Assembly: GCA_016198125.1 (NCBI GenBank)
Contig: JACQJG010000008.1
Location: forward strand, 1-40,776
Direction of reading: 5' to 3'
Source of the DNA: Candidatus Iainarchaeum sp.
GTDB taxonomy: Archaea; Iainarchaeota; Iainarchaeia; Iainarchaeales; VGJJ01
DNA: 40,776 nucleotides
Position numbers and translations under genes: made by a program. The notes under the pieces were generated by a model. The model was not told the origin of the DNA, ran no database searches, and was given only the letters and a program-made list of their open reading frames with translations. Positions 34,901 to 40,776 of this stretch are shown here, in pieces (the first letter of the stretch is position 1; each line of letters begins with the position of its first letter).

Positions 34901-37900
34901 TCCAATGTATTCCCCGGTGGTTGAATGGAATACTTCTCCGTCTTCATTGTACGTGGCAAAAACTACGCCATCAGCATTGGCAATGGAATTGTCTGTTCCA
35001 ATCGTTCCAATGGGTGAACCATCTGCGTTCAGCACGCCAAGGCCTTTTGCAGTTGATTGTCCAGGCGCGCCTGGCCCTAGGCCAGCACCAGTTTTAATCG
35101 CACCTTCCTTTCCTTGGCCGCCTTCCACACTCTCTGCAACGGTTTGCACGCCCGTTAATGTGCCTCCTTTAACGGCTTCTTCTTCAATGGGATTGCCTGC
35201 CCAGTTAATTCCAGGGGTGGCAATGTTTGCAATGGCGTTCAACCCGCCCACAATGACCGCGGCAATCAGCCCTGTTTTAATGCTTTCCCACCAGCTGCGC
35301 GGGTCAAATTCAGCCTCAATTACCTTGAAGTGGCAAAAATTGCTTAGCTCCGCAGTGTCAACGCCATCCGTTCCAATTTTAGGGTCGTCAAAAATGTCAA
35401 ATTCATACCGGTTCAGTTGAATGCATGCACCCGGGTCAAACACGCGCGCGCGCAGCACTTTTTCCTTGAACGCCTGCTTGATTTCCGCGCCCTTCACGCT
35501 TACTGTTATGGGGTACTGGCCCAGCTCCGTGTTGGTGCCTGCAAGCACTTCCACTTCCTTGGAATCCGAGGCTTTAAGGGTTAATTCTGTGGCGCTCAAA
35601 TCCAAATCCGATTTCAGTGTAAATTCAACGTCCTTGCCGCAGTCCTTGGTTTGAATGGTGAACTTGTCGCTTGCGCCTCTGTTCATTTGCAATAATTCCT
35701 TGGAATAGGAAATGCAGTCAAACAAATTCACCACGCCGATTTTGGCTTCAATGAAATCGGTAAGAACCTGGTCTTTTGTATCCAAAGGATTCACGCTTTC
35801 AAATACCACTTTGAAATCCGCGAGGCCCGCACTTCCCCCGGTGGGAGTGAAAACAAGTTTTGCATCCAATGCCTCCAACGGCGCAAGCGATTCTACGAGC
35901 AAAGAGGAAAACCCGGATTTTACAAGCGTTCCGGCCTTGATTTCCGGTTTGTCTGCGGAAGTGGCCAGCAACTTCAAATCACCGATTTCATTGCTGTTCC
36001 AAACGGCTTTCACGCGCACGTTCTTCAATCCCACAGGATTGTCTTTCACGGAACAATTGTTTTGAATCTTGAATTCCAGTGTAACATCCTTTCCTTCCGT
36101 GCCCGTTTCCCATTTGTTGGTGGAAAGGTTAAAGCAGCCCGGGTCATCCACTTCCGATGAAACGCCCAGCGAGAATGCAATGGGCACTGCAAACGCCCAT
36201 TCCTGGCCAAAGTTTTTTGCAGTAACTCCCAATTCCCCTTCCAAAGACGCATGGTCAAGCAATTGCCTGCCCAGCACGGTGGGAATGGTTTTCACGCTCA
36301 TTTTAAGCGTTTCATTGGGCTGCAGTATTTTTCCTTCAAATGCATGCAGCCAGTTGTTCATTTTTTCCTCATCCAATAATCCTTCAAAGTTTCCGCTCAC
36401 ATTCACCTGGCTTAATTCAAGCGCAAAACTGAGTTTGTTGGTCACTTCAAGGGAGTCTTCCACTTCCGATTCCGTTTTTACATTTATGCTAACGCCCAGT
36501 TTTTCCGGGTTGAACTCCAATACTTTGTCGGATACTTTCAGGGTTTGAGTGAACGTGTTATAGGAAGGGGATTCCACTTTCACAGTGATTTCCGTGCCAG
36601 GCAATTGGCCGGGCAGGATTAATTCCAGTTCGCCCAGCGCATTGGTTTTTCTGGATTCCAATACAATGCCATGCTTGTCCACCAGGCTTACAACTGCGTC
36701 CTTTAATTCAAGGTGCGTGGCGGCATCGGAAACCTTGAATTTTAGATTCAAAGGCACTCCTGAGGGATATGAGGAAGGCGTGATTTGAACGTCCAGGTTG
36801 TTGGCCGCGCTGATGGAAAACTCAATGTCCTTGGAGAACACCTGCTTGAAATCGGATACAAGCAAAAAGTTTACAATGGAATTCCCGGCGCTCTTGGTTT
36901 TAAAGAACAGCGTACCGGAAACCTTTTTGTTGGGGGAAAAGTTTCCAACATTCAAGGCAGGCAACTCAGATTCGTTGATGTCTGCTTCCAGTGAACCGGA
37001 TTCTGCGTTGAATATTTTGTAGTGCGTGAACAGAATGGAATCGTTGTTGCTCCTGATGCGCAGTTCTGCATGGTCATGGACAGCGCTTCCATTGTTAATC
37101 AGATTAAACGTGAGCTTGTAGTCCTTGAACACGTCTGCATTGTATGCCTGCACCAGGTCGTTCAAAATTCCATTCTTCACGTCCAAAATGCTTGCGTCAA
37201 AGCAAAATTCGATATCGCATAAAGTTGTAACGCCCAACTGGTAGTTTTCTTCCTTGGTGTTTGCGTACAATTCTTCCGTTACGCTTGTGTCTGCAGGGTC
37301 GCGTTCAATGCTCCCGTCATTCTTTTCCCCGCGGACTTTGTAGTTAACGCGCATCACGTCTTCCACGCTTGCAGTGTCGCGCACGCGTATTTTTGCTTCA
37401 ACTTCATAAACCCCATCCAGGGGTTTTTTCCACGTTACTTCCACCCACTTGGCTTCATCATTGGTAACGCTTTCCCCGTCTATTCCAAGCCCGTTGTTGG
37501 GGTCCCACGAGCTCCCCTTGAGAATGGAAGCCTTGGCCACATTCACGGATTGAATGAACAAGGGATCTTTTTCAACAATGGATTTGGTGCCTGTGCGCAC
37601 GTGCAAGGACGTTTCGTCGAATGCTTTTCCCTGGGGAATGCGCACCTGCCATTTCCCCGTGTATTCCTGGTTTTTTCCCACGGTTTTTGCAATTTTGTCC
37701 CCCACATACAGTCCAAGGAAGTCCACTTTGATGTCTCCCTGAATGAGTTTGGGCAGTAATTTGACGGTAAAAGTCTGCGTGGACAAAGGCACAATGGGTT
37801 TAATCACTGAAACATAGGGGGCCAGCGTGCTTCCCTGCTTGTCCACAATGACAAAAACACTCTTGTCTGCTTTGGACTTTTGATTGTTGGAAGGCAGTAC

Positions 37901-39532
37901 ATACTGCCCATTCGAATCCGTTAAATCCGCGCCCAACAGGGATTCATCGAAGGCGTTGTACACGCTGACCTTGGCGAATGCAACAGGGGCATTGTCTTTG
38001 TCCACTACGTTTACCACTACCACTCCATCCGGAATTTGCAGTTGAATCTTGTAAACCGTTTCAGCCGCGTTTTCAATGTCAAAGAACTGCGGTTCAGAGT
38101 ACGCGCTCAAACTTTCCTTGAATGCAAACGCCTTGTAATTCCCGTTTTGAACGCCTGGAAATGACGCAGTGCCGTTAATGTCAGTTAATTGCTCTGGATA
38201 AGGTGCAAGGAAATCAGAATCTGCATCGTATAAAACAACTTTTGCATTTGGAACCGGGTCCTCATCCTGGTCGCGCACCTCTACTTTCAATGTTCCGGCA
38301 TTGGTTCCAGTGAATTTTTCGAGTTCAAGAATTTTCAATGCATCCGAAGCAGTGAACGTTTTTTGCACGGCCAGGTACCCGGTTTTGCTTGCACTCACAA
38401 TGTAGGATTTTGTTTTGTCGCTTACAAACAATTCTACTATGGCATCCTTGGATGCCTGGGTTTCAATGGTGGTAAGGATTTGGCCCTGCTCGTTTTTCAG
38501 CCGTACAGTGGCCTTGTCCAGGGGTTTTTTTGAATCCTTTTCAAGGACCTGGACTTTGATGCTGCCCTCAATGTTTTTTTCAACGCCAATGGTAAGCTGC
38601 TTGTTTTCGCTTGCGCTTACTGAAATGTCTTCCAGTACGTTTCCATAAATTCCCTGGTCATCGTACACGTTTACCGTGTAATCCCCTGCCTTCACCTGGA
38701 ATACCACGGTCCCGTTTGCCCCGGTTTTTTTCTGCTCGTAGGGAATGCCGTACTGGAGCAGGTCAACGTTAATACCGTCCACCAGCTGGTTTTCCTGGTC
38801 TTTCACCACTACTGTGACACTGGCATTGGGGGTTTCATCTTCATCCAAGTAAATGGATTTGGTATCCTCATTTACCTCCAGCGAATCCACGTCCTGGAAG
38901 CCCTGTACTTTAACGCTTACAACAAGGCCGTTGCAGTTGGATGGAACAGTCACCGTTGCAATTCCTGTTGAAGTTGTAATGGGATTTGGAGGCGTGGCAT
39001 AGGAGTTTTTGCATGAAAAAGTGAGCGTTGCAGTTTCAGTGATGGGCTGGCCCACGCTGTTATACAAGCGGATGGTCTTCGTATTGGAATCAGGCTTCAA
39101 TGCAACAAGCTGAAGGGTTTTCACAAGGCTTTCATTCAGCGTGACCGGTTCCGTAAATGTTTCAAATCCTTCCGCTTCAATGGCAATTTCAATCACGCGT
39201 CCCTTAGGAAACACTTTCTCCACGCGGCCCAGCGCATCTGTGGTGAGCACGTAGCTTTGACCATTAACCGTGAGCTGCACAGGAATATTGGGAAGCGCGC
39301 TTGAATCCTCATCCACTACATTCAATGTGAGCTGGGCCTGTTCAGGTGCAAGTCCCCCCACCAATGCAAGAATGCCTCCTGCAATAAGGAGAAATGCAAG
39401 AATGATGACCAGGGCAAAACTTGGAACATGCCTGTCAATGGGGTCAACGATTTTGCCTAAATGGAATTTGTCCACGAAGTCATAGTACTTGTCTTCCAGG
39501 GAATGATACAAGTCTTTTAAGGCGTCGGCCAT
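31991..39532 (-). CDS. Giant N-anchored surface protein 3 (2513 aa)
   Basis: This is the largest paralogue. The N-terminal cytoplasmic segment (ALKDLYHSLEDKYYDFVDKFH, then VPSF) matches giant 1, with a TM at about 39-60. Six transthyretin-like beta domains lie at about 65-590 and another at about 920-990. At the insert position, only the first cysteine (C1400) is kept. The insert is much longer (to about 1716): a hydrophobic stretch (GLIAAVIVGGLNAIANIA), then beta-hairpin-like NADG/NEDG turns at about 1480-1665, then a Gly/Val-rich hydrophobic stretch at 1664-1716. The cysteine block (about 1871-1909) keeps IYCDATQF, and the C-terminus has FFWNPK. TATA (TATATATA) is near 39561-39568, with a leader of about 7 nt. 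Function unknown. Confidence 0.85.
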   Translation of the reverse strand: MADALKDLYHSLEDKYYDFVDKFHLGKIVDPIDRHVPSFALVIILAFLLIAGGILALVGGLAPEQAQLTLNVVDEDSSALPNIPVQLTVNGQSYVLTTDALGRVEKVFPKGRVIEIAIEAEGFETFTEPVTLNESLVKTLQLVALKPDSNTKTIRLYNSVGQPITETATLTFSCKNSYATPPNPITTSTGIATVTVPSNCNGLVVSVKVQGFQDVDSLEVNEDTKSIYLDEDETPNASVTVVVKDQENQLVDGINVDLLQYGIPYEQKKTGANGTVVFQVKAGDYTVNVYDDQGIYGNVLEDISVSASENKQLTIGVEKNIEGSIKVQVLEKDSKKPLDKATVRLKNEQGQILTTIETQASKDAIVELFVSDKTKSYIVSASKTGYLAVQKTFTASDALKILELEKFTGTNAGTLKVEVRDQDEDPVPNAKVVLYDADSDFLAPYPEQLTDINGTASFPGVQNGNYKAFAFKESLSAYSEPQFFDIENAAETVYKIQLQIPDGVVVVNVVDKDNAPVAFAKVSVYNAFDESLLGADLTDSNGQYVLPSNNQKSKADKSVFVIVDKQGSTLAPYVSVIKPIVPLSTQTFTVKLLPKLIQGDIKVDFLGLYVGDKIAKTVGKNQEYTGKWQVRIPQGKAFDETSLHVRTGTKSIVEKDPLFIQSVNVAKASILKGSSWDPNNGLGIDGESVTNDEAKWVEVTWKKPLDGVYEVEAKIRVRDTASVEDVMRVNYKVRGEKNDGSIERDPADTSVTEELYANTKEENYQLGVTTLCDIEFCFDASILDVKNGILNDLVQAYNADVFKDYKLTFNLINNGSAVHDHAELRIRSNNDSILFTHYKIFNAESGSLEADINESELPALNVGNFSPNKKVSGTLFFKTKSAGNSIVNFLLVSDFKQVFSKDIEFSISAANNLDVQITPSSYPSGVPLNLKFKVSDAATHLELKDAVVSLVDKHGIVLESRKTNALGELELILPGQLPGTEITVKVESPSYNTFTQTLKVSDKVLEFNPEKLGVSINVKTESEVEDSLEVTNKLSFALELSQVNVSGNFEGLLDEEKMNNWLHAFEGKILQPNETLKMSVKTIPTVLGRQLLDHASLEGELGVTAKNFGQEWAFAVPIAFSLGVSSEVDDPGCFNLSTNKWETGTEGKDVTLEFKIQNNCSVKDNPVGLKNVRVKAVWNSNEIGDLKLLATSADKPEIKAGTLVKSGFSSLLVESLAPLEALDAKLVFTPTGGSAGLADFKVVFESVNPLDTKDQVLTDFIEAKIGVVNLFDCISYSKELLQMNRGASDKFTIQTKDCGKDVEFTLKSDLDLSATELTLKASDSKEVEVLAGTNTELGQYPITVSVKGAEIKQAFKEKVLRARVFDPGACIQLNRYEFDIFDDPKIGTDGVDTAELSNFCHFKVIEAEFDPRSWWESIKTGLIAAVIVGGLNAIANIATPGINWAGNPIEEEAVKGGTLTGVQTVAESVEGGQGKEGAIKTGAGLGPGAPGQSTAKGLGVLNADGSPIGTIGTDNSIANADGVVFATYNEDGEVFHSTTGEYIGKVNYDKTKGQLVFTSGEKPKGFWAGAWDTLFGGGDEEEPPAAPEPIPFLNERLDSGYKTTFNGDSVVLRISDDGSGDVFDIDSGSIIGTFGSDELIMLKDQPAPAYQINGDGSISKIPEKSKGTPAVVLGQAGLGGSLVGIVPSVLGLITGSKNPIINGLVAGVVTTLVDYYSQDESETIELKVVDVEIKDVKLLETSTSTKKDVDVELNVEGKPALEPKIKNTSENPVESEIHGLTFKNKSRFEGIKYKVVKATGVQHQYDEKGYEEEPMVEDLEEEDETSVQANFHVQFNSIDPTQILGDVIPPIALACDTFSAKTGATGPLVLPKIKFDWTFSGVGMRACDETTKDAQGKDAFIYCDATQFSIELLQKVHVLQQFIELNAPFECPVQGVLAGFESQQIPQDDIGIESIHADKEGKDLNAVIVIKNNAPAKNKSQLTVTVISLDSNAIKTCTKTVDVPTGSNKASVGCAFTALDDGAYSLKASIAPQECEACYNSSKASDSISTLFVIGQAGLLKQCAPFTTERLKDFVNATKDAGNPIALPSGISSEEEIFDLVNFNAYLIQDRYAPDFYQDFDRFAKTKSFFDAPPYYLDEKTGLHNYFSNPNLWVVSRKFGDPPTTGYLLPGGGLYSATIDINFEDQDMLFYKSDTPVAKVNVKLEKSATEDIPSPFYSLPFNGLIGTDDGQGRVGYGVNFEGEKVSLNQDADQLVETIEIPGSTPVATVKASKENAFKVLNSLERGNVLTISKTSGGASLKFAPSFATPVIMKTTNKTFQGEAWGFYSVGINNDTSQSYLGAAGNPWWGVGINCKAFDDKPVQDTFNGKYDVSGLNTACAVVGQQSNIAYGFEWCGKTNNVNTGSVYLKSIFYTPQESLSSINKTAFREDMEFVGKTLAGSTLPLNGVDTVPLNSPTNTIQSIEDILDLVAENHVCVSGTGSKVEFFWNPKEVLNALEDQELAAEKACIQIKS

Positions 39533-39626
39533 GGCGTTCCCTTACACTGGGTTTTCAGAGTATATATATGACGTGCTATTTAATTCTTTTTAATCCTTTT
39601 CAGTAAAAAAATGAGGAAAAACCGTT
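39533..39626. promoter_or_regulatory. Promoter of giant gene 3
   Basis: This gap holds the alternating TATATATA at 39561-39568, centred about 26 bases before the predicted transcript start near 39539. I see no gene here. Confidence 0.6.
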
Positions 39627-39803
39627 TTAAGTGAGTTGCACCACCATGGTCCATACAGTGAGTACGAGGATGACAATGGTTCCTGCTCCAACGCCGCGCA
39701 ATAGTACATGGTACGCCCATGGAATGAATGCCGGGCTTCTTTTGAATTGAGCGTGCATTACCTTGTTTACATGTTCAAACAGGTTATTATTTTTGGTGGT
39801 CAC
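39627..39803 (-). CDS. Small C-tail-anchored membrane protein (58 aa)
   Basis: A 58-residue reading frame starting with GTG. It has a polar, basic N-terminal half (TTKNNNLFEHVNKVMHAQF, then KRSPAFIPWAYH) and one C-terminal TM segment (VGAGTIVILVLTVWTMVV). The layout resembles tail-anchored archaeal proteins such as the Sec61-beta type, but the sequence does not match any I know. A TATA-like GGCTTTAAG (39833-39841) sits about 26 bases before a start 7 nt upstream of the GTG, which supports a real gene. It is upstream of, and on the same strand as, giant gene 3. Confidence 0.5.
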   Translation of the reverse strand: MTTKNNNLFEHVNKVMHAQFKRSPAFIPWAYHVLLRGVGAGTIVILVLTVWTMVVQLT

Positions 39804-39979
39804 ACGAACCTTGCACCCAGGTCTTGGTTGTACTTAAAGCCTATTTTTCTGGTTTAACGCTTACTTTGGCTGTTTTTTCCGCGTATTTGGCGAGTTTTGG
39901 GCTTCTTTTTCTTTTGGTGCTGGTGCCCCTTTAAATGACAAGATAAGGCCGTATTCACCGGAATTCCTTCATAAGAAGG
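39804..39979. other. Intergenic stretch, no supported gene
   Basis: This segment contains the promoter of the 58-residue membrane protein and a minus-strand A-rich stretch that could encode a short Lys/Ala-rich peptide (about 39845-39925), but without an ATG or GTG start. I see no RNA gene or repeat. The base composition becomes AT-rich toward the cassette that begins at 40010. Confidence 0.4.
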
Positions 39980-39989
39980 TATAAATATA
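39980..39989 (+). promoter_or_regulatory. TATA box of the right-end cassette
   Basis: TATAAATATA, preceded by a purine-rich AAGG that suits a BRE, is centred 25 bases upstream of the ATG at 40010. It predicts a leaderless mRNA and rules out the GTG at 39995 as the start, because that would lie upstream of the transcript. Confidence 0.7.
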
Positions 39990-40009
39990 CTTTTGTGGTC
40001 TTAGAATAT

Positions 40010-40255
40010 ATGGAAAAAATATCACTAAAAGAAATTCCACAAGAAGTAAAAGTTGCTTTGCTAAAAGAGCTTGGATTCGGGGTTGATTCAAGGAAATACG
40101 TCATTGACGCCTCGGGTCGTAGAGTATTGGATAAATATATTAAAAAAGAAGTAACGTTGGATAATCTGCTAATTTTGCCAGGTAGTACGTTAATTTTAGA
40201 TGATAATGAATTAAGCCTGACTTTATATTTAGAGGAGTATGGGGATGTCCTATAA
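40010..40255 (+). CDS. Small conserved-looking archaeal protein (81 aa)
   Basis: An 81-residue soluble protein: an N-terminal amphipathic helix (KISLKEIPQEVKVALLKELGF), a beta-rich middle with VIDASGRRVLDKYI, and the phrase NLLILPGSTLILDDNELSL ending in YLEEYGDVL. I recall similar short archaeal hypothetical proteins with an LILPGST.ILDD core paired with a second gene, as here; this is memory, not a search. The start is the ATG at 40010, where a leaderless transcript would begin. It overlaps the next gene by 11 bases. Low GC and codon use unlike the giant genes suggest recent arrival. Confidence 0.75.
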   Translation: MEKISLKEIPQEVKVALLKELGFGVDSRKYVIDASGRRVLDKYIKKEVTLDNLLILPGSTLILDDNELSLTLYLEEYGDVL

Positions 40256-40702
40256 TGAGTCAGACTCTAATCCCCTAAAAGAGGTTGCAAAAGGGGCGGC
40301 AGAAGGCGCAGTTAATGCCCTTTTGGAAAAGTTTTCACCACAGATAAAGGACTGGGTTCAAAAATTCAAAATAAGGACATTGCTTTTATAGGAAATTTTG
40401 AGGCCATCGAACTTGTAAAACAACAGCGTCAAAGTGTTGAATGGAAATATTATTCTGATTATGTTCAAGATAAAGGTTTGCAGATTCTGATTCAACTGGG
40501 CTTGGCTCTGCGCCAACTGGACCAAAGTTCAATTTCAAATAAAAAAGAACGAATTAAACATTTAAGGGATGTGCTCGTAATTAAATATGGAGTTCGCGGA
40601 TTACACATTGCCCAATTTACTCAAAATAGGATTTTGGGAAAATATATCGAATCGCAACTTAGTCGGCGAGCGGGAAACCCCCGCGTTTTAACGCGGGGAT
40701 GA
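40245..40702 (+). pseudogene. Frameshifted second gene of the right-end cassette
   Basis: An ATG at 40245, with GAGGAG upstream, opens a frame beginning MSYNESDSNPLKEVAKG that stops at 40391 after 48 codons. The -1 frame is open from about 40316 to 40702 and continues sensibly: KDIAFIGNFEAIELVKQQ..., QILIQLGLALRQLD, GVRGLHIAQFTQN. The natural join is near 40368-40375, in the A-rich CAAAAATTCAAAATAAGG. A one-base indel, either a real mutation or a sequencing error, is likelier than programmed frameshifting because no X XXY YYZ slippery heptamer is in frame. The last 13 codons (SRRAGNPRV...) appear to come from a different DNA junction carrying a hairpin. Confidence 0.65.
40679..40698 (+). repeat. 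GC-rich hairpin resembling an IS605/IS1341-family right end
   Basis: CCCCGCG-TTTTAA-CGCGGGG is a perfect 7-bp stem. It is followed by ATGAGAGCGAGC and preceded by GAGCGGGAAAC, a layout I associate with the right end of IS200/IS605 and TnpB-encoding elements, where the tnpB C-terminus and guide-RNA 3' region overlap. The encoded peptide RRAGNPRVLTRG also resembles TnpB tails. No transposase is present in the window, so this may be a solo end or a chance hairpin. Confidence 0.4.
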
Positions 40703-40776
40703 GAGCGAGCACTTGCTTTTTTTGCAATAACCTATTTCTATTGGTTTTTGATTGAGTGTAACCTGTTCGGAGAGGT

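Noticed and set aside
16115-39532. Giant proteins as modular synthases (polyketide or peptide)
   Set aside because: No catalytic or carrier motifs; the repeats are beta-sandwich-like and the proteins have an N-terminal membrane anchor.
39845-39925. Minus-strand Lys/Ala-rich short peptide resembling a ribosomal-protein fragment
   Set aside because: No ATG or GTG start in frame; only about 28 codons after a stop.
40360-40376. Programmed -1 frameshift
   Set aside because: No slippery heptamer in the zero frame and no convincing downstream pseudoknot; a simple indel explains it better.
1-40776. CRISPR array
   Set aside because: No regularly spaced direct repeats and no cas genes in the window.

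Overview
This is archaeal DNA, most likely from a DPANN-type genome (Diapherotrites or a similar lineage; inferred from gene families, not proven). The evidence is a family B replicative DNA polymerase ending in a PCNA-binding peptide, a type II methionine aminopeptidase, a tRNA gene with an intron at the 37/38 position, a HerA-like protein of archaeal type, and TATA boxes lying about 25 nt upstream of start codons, which indicates leaderless or nearly leaderless mRNAs. Almost everything between 5 and 39.8 kb is on the minus strand; the exceptions are two coiled-coil genes flanking the HerA-like gene.

Layout. (1) 1-4.85 kb: an AT-rich accessory block holding two membrane or secreted hypothetical proteins, a small winged-helix protein, a four-TM protein and a zinc-ribbon tyrosine recombinase that abuts the 3' end of a tRNA-Arg(GCG) gene. 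This looks like one end of an integrated element whose far end lies left of the window. (2) 4.86-10.05 kb: chromosomal housekeeping: intron-containing tRNA-Arg, a membrane protein, methionine aminopeptidase, a small anchored surface protein and DNA polymerase B. (3) 10.1-13.0 kb: a HerA-like ATPase homologue whose P-loop has decayed, flanked by two plus-strand coiled-coil genes. (4) 13.0-14.9 kb: five consecutive very small multi-pass membrane proteins. (5) 15.0-15.9 kb: a RelE/RelB-type toxin-antitoxin pair and a PPC-domain protein. (6) 16.1-39.5 kb: three paralogous giant surface proteins of 2362, 2391 and 2513 residues, together over half of the window, with an AbiEi/AbiEii-like (type IV) toxin-antitoxin pair between the first two. 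(7) 39.6-40.8 kb: a small membrane protein, then an AT-rich two-gene cassette whose second gene is frameshifted and runs into a hairpin resembling an IS605-family right end.

The most unusual content is the giant-protein array. Each protein has one N-terminal membrane anchor, about six transthyretin/carboxypeptidase-regulatory-like beta domains, a further long extracellular part, a hydrophobic insert at the same position (bracketed by cysteines in two of the three), a shared cysteine block around IYCDATQF and a shared C-terminal module around F-W-N-P. They are probably very large cell-surface proteins, perhaps for cell-cell contact, but nothing in the sequence proves a function. The decayed HerA-like protein, the coiled-coil genes and the five small membrane proteins lie next to this array and could belong to the same envelope machinery; that link rests on proximity alone.
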